Source: Hydrogenovibrio thermophilus
GTDB taxonomy: Bacteria; Pseudomonadota; Gammaproteobacteria; Thiomicrospirales; Thiomicrospiraceae
Assembly: GCF_004028275.1 (NCBI RefSeq)
Contig: NZ_CP035033.1
Coordinates: 2,476,501 to 2,540,500, forward strand
Direction: 5' to 3'
DNA: 64,000 nucleotides
Position numbers and translations under genes: made by a program. The stretch's first letter is position 1; each line of letters begins with the position of its first letter. This document shows, piece by piece, positions 49,004-58,207 of this stretch. The notes beneath the pieces were generated by a model, which saw nothing but the letters and a program-made list of their open reading frames with translations, was not told where the DNA came from and did not search any database.

Positions 49004-49873
49004 TCAGGCGCGGACCAAACGGCCTTGACGACGTGTTTTCAAAACTTGCAAAACCAACACCGTCGTCATCAACAACAGTCCGGCCATCACCGCAATCGAC
49101 GCCGCAATCGAACTGTCCAACCAGACGGCCACCGCATAGCCTGCCAGCACGGAAAGCTGTGCATAGCCGGCCGCCAGCCACAGCATGCCTTTTAAGGACT
49201 TGGCCAACAAATAAGCCGCACTGGCCGGAATCACCAACAAGGCCACCACCAGAATCGCCCCCACCGCGTCGAAAGACGCCACTGTCGTCAACGACACCAT
49301 CGTCATCAACAGATAATGCCAGAACACCACATTCACACCTAGGGATACCGCCAGCGCCGGATGGAACGCCACCAGCTTAAAACGTTCAAAACCAATCAAC
49401 ACCATCAACAGATTCAACAGGAACACCCCCAGAATCAACCAAAAAGCGCGCGGCCCAATATCGGACTCTCCCCAAACAACCGTATCAAACGGTACAAAAG
49501 CGATTTCGCCGTAAAGCACACATTCTTGATCCAAATCCACCTGACCGGCGTACACCGAAATCAAAATCACCCCGACGGCAAAAAACCAAGTGAAGATAAT
49601 GCCGATGCTGGCATCGGTCTGTAACTTACTGACCCGATGCAAGGTGTTGGACAGCCAAGCCGTCAACAATCCGATGACCGTCGCACCAATCATCATCGCC
49701 ACCACCGAGCGGCTGCCAACGGCCAAATACGCCAATACGATACCCAGCAAGACCGAATGACTGATGGCATCCCCCAACAAACTCATGCGGCGCAATACCA
49801 GAAAAACGCCCACCATCGAACAACTGACCGCCACCAGACTCGCCGTGGCCAGAATCCAAATATCCCCCATCAT
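49004..49873 (-). CDS. Metal ABC transporter permease (ABC-3 family)
   Basis: 289 residues with about eight transmembrane helices. The ABC-3 signature FLVLRRMSLLGDAISHSVLLGIVLAYL is near the start, and TVASFDAVGAILVVALLVIPASAAYLL is the second conserved block. It forms the channel of a Mn/Fe/Zn importer with the fused permease encoded just upstream, which it overlaps by 4 bp. Which metal is carried cannot be decided by eye, although a DtxR-like operator points to Mn or Fe rather than Zn. Confidence 0.9.
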   Translation of the reverse strand: MMGDIWILATASLVAVSCSMVGVFLVLRRMSLLGDAISHSVLLGIVLAYLAVGSRSVVAMMIGATVIGLLTAWLSNTLHRVSKLQTDASIGIIFTWFFAVGVILISVYAGQVDLDQECVLYGEIAFVPFDTVVWGESDIGPRAFWLILGVFLLNLLMVLIGFERFKLVAFHPALAVSLGVNVVFWHYLLMTMVSLTTVASFDAVGAILVVALLVIPASAAYLLAKSLKGMLWLAAGYAQLSVLAGYAVAVWLDSSIAASIAVMAGLLLMTTVLVLQVLKTRRQGRLVRA

Positions 49874-51276
49874 GATTCAGCCCCTTTCTGCTCCGACGCA
49901 ACCTGCACCGCCGGGATCCGTCGTCCATGCGGGTCTTTCAATGAACCTTTCTGATCGCTTTGTAACTCCCGCTCCAAAGCCCGCGTCTCCTCGTCCGTCA
50001 ATAAATGTTCGATCTGCTCGGCCTGAGAATGCACCCGATCCGGCGTCAAGTCCAACTGCTCAGTCAAATAGTTTTCCCACAGGCGATGACGACGTGTCAA
50101 CGCCACGGCCCGTTCCACACCCTCCGGTGAAAGGGCCACGGCCCGCACCGTATCCGTCGCGGTCAACCACCCCAGTTTTTTCATTCTCGCCAGGGTCTCT
50201 TTCAATTCCGCCAACGGCATGGTGCGCAACGCCAAAATATCTTCTTCAGCAAACGGTAAGTCCAGCGCCAAAGCGTTTTGGGCATGATGGCTATTGGCGG
50301 GATGACGCTCATTCAATACATACAAGGTACGCAGCACATTTTCGTCACACACCTGGCGGCGCAGCCGACGCTGCTTCAACACACTGGAAATCAGACCGCG
50401 TTGCGGGGCGAACAGAAATGACACCGCAAACACCAACGACAAGACCACCACCATCCAAGGCCCGGTCGGCATCGCCGGAGCCATATAGGAAATATTGGCA
50501 CTGAACAGCCCGCTGAGTCCGCCGATAAACCCGGCGGTCAGCAACATCACCGACAGACTGTGCCCCCAAAAACGGGCCGCCGCCACCGGCGTCAGCAAGA
50601 CCGCCGCCATCAACACCACTCCGACAATCTGCAAACCGATGACCACCGACATCACAATCAGCAACGCCAACACCAGCTCGTAAAACGCGATGTTCAACCC
50701 CAACGATTGGGCATAGGTTCGGTTAAAGGCAATCAAACGGAATTTTTGGAAGAAAACCGCCACGGTCAGCAACACCACCAACGCCACCGCCGACAACAGA
50801 TAAATATCACTCGGCAGCATTGCCGCCGCCTGCCCAAACAGAATTTTGTCCAGGCCTGACTTGCCCGCCACTTCCATGCCTTGAATGTATGACAACTCCA
50901 TCAAGCCCAGTGCGAAGAAAAACGACAAGGTAATCGCCATGGCCGCATCCGGTTTGATTTTAGTGTGCTTGGGAATCCAATCCATCAGAAATAAACCGAG
51001 AAAACTGCTGATCAGAGCACCGAAAAACATCAACAACGGTGTATGGGCATGAAACAGAATAAAGGCCGTCATCACGCCGGGCAAAGCGGCATGTGCCAAG
51101 GCATCGCCCATCAAGGAGCGCTTGCGTAAAAAGGCAAATCCGCCAATCACCGACGCACTGATGCCCAGCAAAATCGAGCCAACCATTACCCAAACGGCGT
51201 TGGCGTCTTCGAACCGCCAGAACTCCAGAAACAGCGCCCAGTAATCCGGCGAATAAGCGACAAAATCACTCGTCAT
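49870..51276 (-). CDS. Metal ABC permease fused to a DtxR-like metalloregulator domain
   Basis: 468 residues. The first 290 or so are an ABC-3 permease (FAFLRKRSLMGDALAHAALPGVMTAFIL; GVVLMAAVLLTPVAAARFW). After the last membrane helix the chain continues with a winged-helix segment (AELKETLARMKKLGWLTATDTVRAVALSPEGVERA). A DtxR/MntR dimerisation segment follows (RRHRLWENYLTEQLDLTPDRVHSQAEQIEHLLTDEETRALE, ending DPHGRRIP). The His and Glu positions of the metal sites appear kept. The domain is on the cytoplasmic side and may sense metal to gate transport or even contact DNA. It overlaps the ATPase gene by 11 bp. Confidence 0.88.
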   Translation of the reverse strand: MTSDFVAYSPDYWALFLEFWRFEDANAVWVMVGSILLGISASVIGGFAFLRKRSLMGDALAHAALPGVMTAFILFHAHTPLLMFFGALISSFLGLFLMDWIPKHTKIKPDAAMAITLSFFFALGLMELSYIQGMEVAGKSGLDKILFGQAAAMLPSDIYLLSAVALVVLLTVAVFFQKFRLIAFNRTYAQSLGLNIAFYELVLALLIVMSVVIGLQIVGVVLMAAVLLTPVAAARFWGHSLSVMLLTAGFIGGLSGLFSANISYMAPAMPTGPWMVVVLSLVFAVSFLFAPQRGLISSVLKQRRLRRQVCDENVLRTLYVLNERHPANSHHAQNALALDLPFAEEDILALRTMPLAELKETLARMKKLGWLTATDTVRAVALSPEGVERAVALTRRHRLWENYLTEQLDLTPDRVHSQAEQIEHLLTDEETRALERELQSDQKGSLKDPHGRRIPAVQVASEQKGAES

Positions 51277-52066
51277 CGTGCACCTTATCCAGATTGGAAC
51301 GATAAAGCTTTTCGGTCATTTCGCTCAACAGCGACAGGCGGCCACCGTAGGTTTTATTGAGGTTTTCCGGCGTCATCACGTCTTGCACCGGGCCGGCCGC
51401 CACCAAACGTGCATTCACCAGCAACACCCAATCGAAATAATCACCCACGGTATTCAAGTCGTGATGCACGCAAACAATGGTTTTGTTCTGGGATTTCAGT
51501 TCGTGGAACAATTCAATAATCGCTTTTTCGGTGGTGACATCCACCCCGGCAAAAGGTTCGTCCATCAGGTACAGGCTGGCTTTTTGCGCCAAGGCGCGCG
51601 CCAGAAACACCCGCTGCTGCTGACCGCCGGACAATTGACTGATTTGACGATCTTTGAAATCCAACATGCTGACCCGCGCCAACGCCTGCTCGGCAATCAT
51701 CACGTCGTCGCGCGATGGACGCTGCCAGAACTTCAAGTGGCCGTGCCGCCCCATCAACACCACATCCATGACATTAATCGGAAAATCCCAATCCGACTCC
51801 TCGCGCTGCGGCACATAGGCCACCGACAACTGCTTCTGCTTCAACGGCTGCCCGAAAAAACGCACTTGTCCGCTCATCAAGGGCTCCAAGCCCATAATGC
51901 CTTTCAGCAAAGTGGACTTGCCCGCTCCGTTCGGCCCGACGATGGCGATGTTCTGGCCTTCCGGAATGGCGAAGCTGACATCCGTCAACACCGGTTTATA
52001 CTGATAACGCATGCTGAGCTGGTTGACGATCAGCGGCGGATTTTCAATGGTTTTCCAAGCGTCCAT
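51266..52066 (-). CDS. Metal ABC transporter ATPase
   Basis: 266 residues. Walker A is NIAIVGPNGAGKSTLL, the signature is QLSGGQQQRVFLARALAQK, Walker B is LYLMDEPFAGVD, and the switch His is in TIVCVHHDLNTVGDYFD. It powers the importer formed by the two permeases. The VPQREESDWDFPINVMDVVLMGR Q-loop is typical of the Mn/Zn/Fe subgroup. It is separated from the binding-protein gene by 1 bp. Confidence 0.94.
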   Translation of the reverse strand: MDAWKTIENPPLIVNQLSMRYQYKPVLTDVSFAIPEGQNIAIVGPNGAGKSTLLKGIMGLEPLMSGQVRFFGQPLKQKQLSVAYVPQREESDWDFPINVMDVVLMGRHGHLKFWQRPSRDDVMIAEQALARVSMLDFKDRQISQLSGGQQQRVFLARALAQKASLYLMDEPFAGVDVTTEKAIIELFHELKSQNKTIVCVHHDLNTVGDYFDWVLLVNARLVAAGPVQDVMTPENLNKTYGGRLSLLSEMTEKLYRSNLDKVHDDE

Positions 52067-52067
52067 A

Positions 52068-52961
52068 TTATTTCAAGGCCCCAACAATGGTATTCACATT
52101 ATGTTTCACCATACCGATATAGGTGCCCTCCGGCGTACCGGACAAGCCCATGGCGTCGGAATAGAGTTCGCCGCCAATGGCGAGATGGCCATCGGCTTCA
52201 TTCACACCCGCCACCAACGATTTCAGGAATTTTTTCGGCACACTCGATTCCACAAACACCGCTTTGATATGACGCTCCAGAATCAAATCCTTCAAACGTT
52301 TGATGTCATGCAACCCAAACTCCGTGGCGGTACTGATACCCTGCAGCCCTCGCACTTCCATGCCGTAGGCGCGCCCGAAATACCCGAAAGCATCGTGCGC
52401 GGTAATCAAAACCCGCTGTCCGGCCGGAATCGTCTGCACCTGGTCTTTCACCCAAGCATTCAAATCCGCCAACTGTTGCAAATACACCTTGGCATTCTGG
52501 CGATAAAAATCCTGATTGGCCGGATCGTGCTGGATTAATTTTTCCAACACCAAACGACCGGCCTGCTCCCACAGACTGACATCAAACCAAACGTGCGGAT
52601 CCGGTGCCTGTCCGAAGTGCAAAATCGCGTCCTTTGGAAATTCCGATGTCACCGCATAAACCGGCTTTTTCCGCGCCAGTTTTTCAAAGACTTCCTGCAT
52701 TTTGCCTTCCAGGTGTAAGCCATTGAAAAAAATCACATCGGCTCGTTGCAGTCGCCGCAAATCACCATGGGTGGCTTTATACAAGTGCGGATCAACCCCC
52801 GCACCCATTAAGGCGGTCATCGTCACTTTATCCTGCCCAATATTGGTCACCAAGTCACCGATCATGCCGGTGGTCACCACCACATTCAAAGGCTTGGCCT
52901 GCACCTGAAGCGCCATAAAACCGATGCACACCAAGATCAATTTGCTCAAATACGTCTTCAC
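52068..52961 (-). CDS. Metal ABC transporter periplasmic binding protein (TroA family)
   Basis: 297 residues with a signal peptide (1-22). Expected metal ligands of cluster A-I proteins are visible: His in GAGVDPHLYKATHGD, His in FGQAPDPHVWFDVSLW, Glu/His in TAHDAFGYFGRAYGMEVRG, and the late Asp in LYSDAMG. No His-rich loop is present, which favours Mn or Fe over Zn. It is the first gene of the four-gene operon, and the TTAGCCTAGGCTAA palindrome lies 26 bp upstream of its start. Confidence 0.92.
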   Translation of the reverse strand: MKTYLSKLILVCIGFMALQVQAKPLNVVVTTGMIGDLVTNIGQDKVTMTALMGAGVDPHLYKATHGDLRRLQRADVIFFNGLHLEGKMQEVFEKLARKKPVYAVTSEFPKDAILHFGQAPDPHVWFDVSLWEQAGRLVLEKLIQHDPANQDFYRQNAKVYLQQLADLNAWVKDQVQTIPAGQRVLITAHDAFGYFGRAYGMEVRGLQGISTATEFGLHDIKRLKDLILERHIKAVFVESSVPKKFLKSLVAGVNEADGHLAIGGELYSDAMGLSGTPEGTYIGMVKHNVNTIVGALK

Positions 52962-52987
52962 AATATTTTTCTCATCTTATTGAAAAC

Positions 52988-53001
52988 TTAGCCTAGGCTA
53001 A
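52988..53001. promoter_or_regulatory. DtxR/MntR-like operator
   Basis: TTAGCCTAGGCTAA is a perfect 14-bp palindrome just upstream of the metal importer operon. Half-sites of the TTAGxxTA type are characteristic of DtxR-family repressors. Confidence 0.6.
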
Positions 53002-53205
53002 TATTTTAAATACCCAAAGTATAGCATAAAGCAAGACACCCACAAAACCCTTTAAACAGCTTGAATGCCCATTACCAAAGCCGCCAGGCCTGGTCAAAAC
53101 CGTTATAAGCTTTTGAGGCCGCCGCCGGTTTTCTCGTCGGTCACAGGTTCGACATTCTGTGCTAAAATCCAAACCACTGTTTACACATCCAACGAGGACA
53201 CCACC

Positions 53206-53592
53206 ATGCGAGAAATCATCGCCACCGACAAAGCTCCGCAAGCCATCGGCACTTATTCCCAGGCCGTCAAAGTCGACAACACCGTTTATCTTTCCGGTCA
53301 AATCGCTTTGATTCCCGACACCATGGAACTGAAAGAGGGTGAAATTTCCGAGCGCATCCATCAAGTCTTCAAAAACCTGTCAGCGGTTTGTGAAGCGGCG
53401 GGCGGCACCCTGCAAGACATCGTCAAACTGAATATTTTCCTGACCGACTTGAGTCACTTTGCCACCGTCAACGAAATCATGGCGCAGTATTTTGAACAAC
53501 CTTATCCGGCCAGAGCCGCGGTCGGCGTCAAGGAACTGCCCAAAGGCACGGACGTCGAAATGGACGGCGTGATGATTTTATCCGCCTACTAA
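53206..53592 (+). CDS. ridA: RidA family 2-iminobutanoate/2-iminopropanoate deaminase
   Basis: 128 residues, full length. [34 protein letters not shown] is the conserved opening, and [25 protein letters not shown] the closing block with the catalytic Arg. It hydrolyses reactive enamines/imines made by PLP enzymes. The ATG at 53206 follows GAGGA; the longer upstream frame is not family-like. A CCAGGCCTGG copy lies in its upstream region at 53084. Confidence 0.95.
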   Translation: MREIIATDKAPQAIGTYSQAVKVDNTVYLSGQIALIPDTMELKEGEISERIHQVFKNLSAVCEAAGGTLQDIVKLNIFLTDLSHFATVNEIMAQYFEQPYPARAAVGVKELPKGTDVEMDGVMILSAY

Positions 53593-53627
53593 AGACGTAG
53601 AACCCTCCTAAAGCCCTAGACATCAGA

Positions 53628-53658
53628 CGGAAATCGGCCTCAAACAAGTCGATTTCCG
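53628..53658. terminator. Hairpin downstream of ridA
   Basis: CGGAAATCG and CGATTTCCG pair around 13 bases, 36 bp after ridA. There is no T run, so it may stabilise the 3' end rather than terminate. Confidence 0.4.
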
Positions 53659-53833
53659 GGCACTTTCGCACTCAAAAAAAACAATACCACACCAAAAAAG
53701 CGCACTCCGACATCACATTTTTCAACCGGAAACCCGTTTTGTTTCAAACACTTTTATTTTATAAGCACATTTTAATAAAGGTATAAAATTTGCTTGTCAA
53801 AGATATTTACCCTGAGCGTAGGTATCGATAACG

Positions 53834-55669
53834 ATGAGTGAACAACCGATTGATATTCTATGGGTTCTCATCAGCGCCGTTCTCGTCGCCATGATGCAAC
53901 CTGGCTTTACCGCCCTTGAAGCTGGCGCCACCCGAACCAAAAACTCGATTTCGACCGCCATCAAAAATGTCAGTGACTTCCTGATCGCCTTTATGATTTT
54001 CGTCGTCATCGGTGCCAGCATTATGCTCGGCAGCAGCCAAAACGGCTGGATCGGCTGGGACAAGCTGTTCTTTTACGAAGACTCTTTATCCGGCCTAGTG
54101 CTGACTTTGTTCCACGCCATGTTCGCCTCCACGGCCGTCACCATCATTTCCGGTTCCATTGCCGAACGCACCAAATACACCTCTTACCTGATCATCGCCA
54201 TCATCGTCTCCTTGTTCATTTACCCGGTTCAAGCACACTGGATTTGGAACAGCGACGGCTGGCTCGCTCAGATGGGGTTCATCGATTTCGCCGGTTCCAC
54301 CGTGGTGCACTCGGTCGGCGGTTGGGCGGCTCTGGCCGCCATTTTGATTATCGGCCCGCGATTAGGCCGCTTTGAAAACAACGAACGGCCGTTTGAACAG
54401 GCCAACCTCGCTTACAGTGCCCTCGGCGTCTTTTTAATCTGGCTGGGGTGGATCGGCTTCAACGGCGGCAGTGTGCTGGCCTTGAATATCGAAACCGGGA
54501 AAGTGGTGCTGAACACCTTGATTGCGGGTGCGGTCGGCGGCATTGCCGGGCTCATCGTCAGCCGCCTGATGACCGGTTACTATCAGGTCATCGACATCAT
54601 CAACGGCATTCTGGCCGGACTGGTGGCCATCACCGCCTGCGCTCATCTGGCCTCGCCATTCAGCGCCATGGTGGTCGGTGCCATCGGTTATCTGGCGTAT
54701 TTAGTCGGCAAGATTCTACTCATCCGCTGGCGGATTGACGACGCCATCGAGGCCGTTCCGGTCCATTTATTTGCCGGCATCGCAGGCACCCTAGCCGTGG
54801 CGTTTCTGGTGGAGGAAGCGCTGTTCTGGCAGCAGTTCAAAACCCAAACCATCGGTATCTTTTTCGTAGGCCTCCTGACCTTCACGGTCACCTACATCAT
54901 GCTGAAAATCATCAACCACTTTTACGCCTTGCGCGTCTCCGAAGCCAAAGAAATTCTCGGCTTAAACATCAGCGAGCACCAGGCTTCCACGTCCATGTTC
55001 GACTTGGCGCGTGCCATGAACGCCCAGGCCCAAGACCAGGATTTCAGCAAAAAAATCATGGTGGAACCTTATTCCGACGCCTCCCTGATTGCCACCTATT
55101 ACAACCACGTGACCCAAGCCTTCAATCAATTGAACGACGAAAAAGAAGCACTGATCGAAGAGTCCTATCACATGGCCAACTATGACCAGTTGACCGGGTT
55201 GGCGAAACGCCGCCTGTTGGTGAACGAACTGTCACGCTCCATTCTACGGCTGGATCGCCAGGACCAGACCAATGCGATTCTGTTCATCGATCTGGACGGT
55301 TTCAAAGCCATCAATGACCAGTACGGTCATAATGCCGGCGATATCCTGCTGAAGGAAGCCGCCAACCGCATCCAAACCATTATCCGCAAAACCGATTTGG
55401 CCGCGCGTTTCGGTGGTGACGAATTTGTGATTCTGCTGGAAAACATTCAGAATGAAAGCTTCGCCGCCCAAGTTGCGGACAAGATCATCCACTCCATCAA
55501 ACAGCCGATTCAACTGCCAAACGACGTCACCGGATGCGTGAATGCCTCCATTGGCCTCAAGGTCTTTGACGGCGGTTCGAAAAAGAACGTCGACGACATT
55601 TTGAACATGGCCGACAAAGCCATGTACGAAGCGAAACGCCGCGGCAAAGGACAGTGGGTGATTGCTTAA
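53834..55669 (+). CDS. Ammonium transporter-like sensor fused to diguanylate cyclase
   Basis: 611 residues. Residues 1 to about 370 are an Amt/Rh channel with the twin-histidine pair kept (H159 in TVVHSVGG, H311 in VPVHLFAG) and the Phe-gate block FASTAVTIISGSIAERTKY. A linker of about 80 residues with coiled-coil character (about 370-450) joins an intact GGDEF domain: YDQLTGLAKRR, LFIDLDGFKAINDQYGHN, and GGDEF at 527-531. An RKTD inhibitory site lies five residues upstream of GGDEF. It would couple ammonium binding or flux to c-di-GMP synthesis. No glnK is adjacent, unlike ordinary amtB loci. Confidence 0.93.
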   Translation: MSEQPIDILWVLISAVLVAMMQPGFTALEAGATRTKNSISTAIKNVSDFLIAFMIFVVIGASIMLGSSQNGWIGWDKLFFYEDSLSGLVLTLFHAMFASTAVTIISGSIAERTKYTSYLIIAIIVSLFIYPVQAHWIWNSDGWLAQMGFIDFAGSTVVHSVGGWAALAAILIIGPRLGRFENNERPFEQANLAYSALGVFLIWLGWIGFNGGSVLALNIETGKVVLNTLIAGAVGGIAGLIVSRLMTGYYQVIDIINGILAGLVAITACAHLASPFSAMVVGAIGYLAYLVGKILLIRWRIDDAIEAVPVHLFAGIAGTLAVAFLVEEALFWQQFKTQTIGIFFVGLLTFTVTYIMLKIINHFYALRVSEAKEILGLNISEHQASTSMFDLARAMNAQAQDQDFSKKIMVEPYSDASLIATYYNHVTQAFNQLNDEKEALIEESYHMANYDQLTGLAKRRLLVNELSRSILRLDRQDQTNAILFIDLDGFKAINDQYGHNAGDILLKEAANRIQTIIRKTDLAARFGGDEFVILLENIQNESFAAQVADKIIHSIKQPIQLPNDVTGCVNASIGLKVFDGGSKKNVDDILNMADKAMYEAKRRGKGQWVIA

Positions 55670-55710
55670 CTATTTGGTCGGTCATTCTGGCCGACTGGGC
55701 CTGACGACCG

Positions 55711-56307
55711 TTAAGGCGCGACAGAATAACGCGCAATCAAATCAAAGACCGTATCGCCCGGCTCACTGCCCAGCGGTTCCAACACCGCCATTTCTCCCGG
55801 CTGCAATCGCTGGTAAATCAGCTCACCGATATTGGGGCGATGCGTGACCAGAATCAAATTTCCCTCACCGTTGAATTGACTGATCAATTGGCGCGTAACC
55901 TGCAAGTTCGCTTTCGCTTTCTCTTCCGGCAACGCCCGAATCAGGCGCAACTCGGGCATCACTTCAAATTCGCCAAAAGCCAAGCTCGCGGTGTCCTGGG
56001 TTCGGCAATGTGGGCTCGCCAGAACCTGATCGACTTGAATGCCGTGCGCTCGAAACTCTTCACCGATCTTCTTTGCCTGCGCCTTACCATCTTCATTTAA
56101 ATTGCGTTCACTGAAACAACTGCTGTCCAACAAAAACGCATCGCCGAACTCGCGGTCAATTTGCGCATGCCGAATCAACACCACTTTTCCGCCTTCTTGC
56201 AACGCCGCCCAGAAATCGTCACCAGAGCCCTCGGCCCAACTCGCCGCCCCGAACAAACTCCAGACCCACACACTGCCGAACACCCATGCTTTCCATACCC
56301 GTTTCAT
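55711..56307 (-). CDS. Secreted histidine phosphatase family protein
   Basis: 198 residues with a signal peptide (about 1-25). The RHG-type active site reads VVLIRHAQIDREFGD (His nucleophile; RHA instead of RHG). LASPHCRTQDTASLAFG supplies the second Arg, and NLILVTHRPNIGEL the late catalytic His. Family members dephosphorylate varied periplasmic substrates. The start at 56307 has GGAGG upstream; a longer frame would run into the divergent promoter region. It is divergent from the Zur-controlled operon. Confidence 0.85.
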   Translation of the reverse strand: MKRVWKAWVFGSVWVWSLFGAASWAEGSGDDFWAALQEGGKVVLIRHAQIDREFGDAFLLDSSCFSERNLNEDGKAQAKKIGEEFRAHGIQVDQVLASPHCRTQDTASLAFGEFEVMPELRLIRALPEEKAKANLQVTRQLISQFNGEGNLILVTHRPNIGELIYQRLQPGEMAVLEPLGSEPGDTVFDLIARYSVAP

Positions 56308-56392
56308 GGCTTTTCCTCCGTTTTTCATCATCATACGCGGTTGACCATGCCGGATTTTGAAAAAAATAAGGTTTACGCCCGATGGCACAAAC

Positions 56393-56408
56393 CCACCAGG
56401 CCTGGTGG
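56393..56408. repeat. 16-bp palindrome extending CCAGGCCTGG in a divergent promoter region
   Basis: CCACCAGGCCTGGTGG is perfectly self-complementary. It lies between two divergent genes, so a terminator role is unlikely for either of them. Confidence 0.7.
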
Positions 56409-56479
56409 TTTTCCGCCTTCCAGTGACGCCATCGAACCCACTGAAAAATAACGCTCAACAGGACTTGAAATTTATATGT

Positions 56480-56493
56480 TATGTTATAACATA
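56480..56493. promoter_or_regulatory. Zur box
   Basis: TATGTTATAACATA, inside the longer stretch ATATGTTATGTTATAACATA, matches the gammaproteobacterial Zur operator core (ATGTTATAxxATAACAT-like). It lies 32 bp before the COG0523 gene and next to a zur gene in the same operon. Confidence 0.8.
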
Positions 56494-56524
56494 TCATTAT
56501 TCATCCATTCGTGAGGACTCCGCC

Positions 56525-57727
56525 ATGAAACAACTTCCCGTCACCGTGCTGTCCGGTTTTCTGGGCGCCGGTAAAACCACCCTGCTCAATCACATTCTGA
56601 ACAACCGCCAGAATTTACGCGTCGCCGTCATCGTCAACGACATGAGCGAAATCAACATCGACGCCAGTTTGGTGGAAGGTGAAGTCAGCTTGAATCGTTC
56701 CGAAGAAAAAATGGTGGAAATGTCCAACGGCTGCATTTGCTGCACCTTACGTGAAGATTTACTTCTGGAAGTGTCCGCTCTGGCGAAGGCCGATAAATTC
56801 GATTATCTGGTCATCGAATCCACCGGCATCTCCGAACCGCTGCCGGTCGCTGAAACTTTCACCTTCGAAGACGAAAACGGCCTCTCCCTGTCGGACGTCG
56901 CACGGCTCGACACCATGGTCACGGTGGTGGACGGCGGCAATTTCCTCACCGATTTCCGTCAAGCCAAATCGTTGCAGGAAGCCGGGGAAAGCCTCGGGGA
57001 CGAAGACGAACGCAGCGTTGCCGACCTCCTCATCGACCAAGTCGAATTCGCCGACGTGCTGCTCATCAGCAAAACCGATTTAATGACACACGACCAAATC
57101 GAAGAACTGCGCGCCATTCTGCATTCCCTGAATCCGCAAGCCGACATCCACACCTTGCAACACGGAAAGATTCCGCTCGAAACGGTACTCAACACCCAAA
57201 AATTCAATTTCGAAAAGGCCCAACAAGCGCCGGGCTGGTTGCAGGAAATGCGCGGCGAACACGTGCCGGAAACCGAAGAATACGGCATCGGCAGTTTCAC
57301 CTTCACCGCCCGCAAACCGTTTCACCCGGTCAAGTTCCACCGTTTTCTGACCCAGCCTTGGCCAACGGGCAAACTCATCCGCTCCAAAGGGTATTTCTGG
57401 CTCGCCAGCCAACCGCAAATGGCGGGTATTTGGAGCCAAGCCGGCGGTATCGCCCACCATCACTGGGCCGGGATGTTCTGGAAAGCCGTGCCGGAAGACC
57501 GCTGGCCGGACGATCAGGAATCCCGCGACTTCATTCGCTCCAAATGGGTGGAACCTTTCGGCGACATGCGCCAGGAATTGGTATTCATCGGACAAGGTTT
57601 GGATGAACACGCCACTCGAAAACAGTTAGAATCCTGTTTATTGACCGATGAAGAACTTTACGCCGGCGTGACTTATTGGACACAAATGGACGACCCTTTT
57701 GCCGAATCCGCCGCGCCGAATGCTTGA
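56525..57727 (+). CDS. COG0523 zinc metallochaperone GTPase (CobW C-terminal type)
   Basis: 401 residues. The P-loop [17 protein letters not shown] is at residues 9-25, and the metal-binding CxCC motif is at C70/C72/C73 ([15 protein letters not shown]). [14 protein letters not shown] is the Walker B/switch region and ISKTDLM the guanine-specificity NKxD-like site. The C-terminal CobW domain starts near [16 protein letters not shown]. Such GTPases deliver zinc to target proteins during zinc starvation. The Zur box upstream and zur directly downstream support this role. Starts upstream of 56525 would cross the operator. Confidence 0.93.
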   Translation: MKQLPVTVLSGFLGAGKTTLLNHILNNRQNLRVAVIVNDMSEINIDASLVEGEVSLNRSEEKMVEMSNGCICCTLREDLLLEVSALAKADKFDYLVIESTGISEPLPVAETFTFEDENGLSLSDVARLDTMVTVVDGGNFLTDFRQAKSLQEAGESLGDEDERSVADLLIDQVEFADVLLISKTDLMTHDQIEELRAILHSLNPQADIHTLQHGKIPLETVLNTQKFNFEKAQQAPGWLQEMRGEHVPETEEYGIGSFTFTARKPFHPVKFHRFLTQPWPTGKLIRSKGYFWLASQPQMAGIWSQAGGIAHHHWAGMFWKAVPEDRWPDDQESRDFIRSKWVEPFGDMRQELVFIGQGLDEHATRKQLESCLLTDEELYAGVTYWTQMDDPFAESAAPNA

Positions 57728-57739
57728 TAGGAGATGGCC

Positions 57740-58204
57740 ATGACCGATATCGACGCACGCTTGAAACTCGCCCACGAAACCTGCCAAGCCAACGGCCAGC
57801 GCTTGACGGCGATTCGTGAAAAGGTGTTGCGCTTGCTGCTGGAAGCCGACAAACCCATGAGCGCTTACGAACTGCTGGAGCAGTACAAACTTGACGAACA
57901 AAGCGGCACCCAGCCGATGACCATTTACCGCGCCCTGAGCTTTTTGGAAGCGCAATCGCTGATTCACCGCCTGGCCTCGACGCGCCAATACGTGGCGTGC
58001 CACCATGCGCATGAAAAAGCCCCCCACAGCGAGCTCACCCAGTTTTTGATGTGCGACCACTGCGGCGGCATTGAAGAAACGCCTCTATCCGATGTGCTAT
58101 GGCAGGCGATTCAAGCCAATGCCGAACTCACCCACTTTCACATCGACCAACCCAGCCTAGAAATTCACGGCACCTGCCGCACCTGCCAGCAACACGGAGC
58201 CTGA
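57740..58204 (+). CDS. zur: Zinc uptake regulator Zur (Fur family)
   Basis: 154 residues. The winged helix includes GQRLTAIREKVLRLLLEADKPMSAYELLEQY and MTIYRALSFLEAQSLIHRL. The metal part has ACHHAHEKAPHSE and the two zinc-structural pairs CDHCGG and CRTCQ. As a Fur-family repressor it binds the TATGTTATAACATA site and shuts the operon when zinc is sufficient, giving autoregulation. The ATG at 57740 is used because GGAG lies six bases ahead, whereas the ATG at 57734 abuts the ribosome site. Confidence 0.92.
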   Translation: MTDIDARLKLAHETCQANGQRLTAIREKVLRLLLEADKPMSAYELLEQYKLDEQSGTQPMTIYRALSFLEAQSLIHRLASTRQYVACHHAHEKAPHSELTQFLMCDHCGGIEETPLSDVLWQAIQANAELTHFHIDQPSLEIHGTCRTCQQHGA

Positions 58205-58207
58205 TTC

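Noticed and set aside
49764-50504. 246-codon plus-strand frame opposite the fused permease
   Set aside because: Pro/Thr/Ser-rich shadow translation; the minus frame encodes conserved ABC-3 and DtxR-like sequence.
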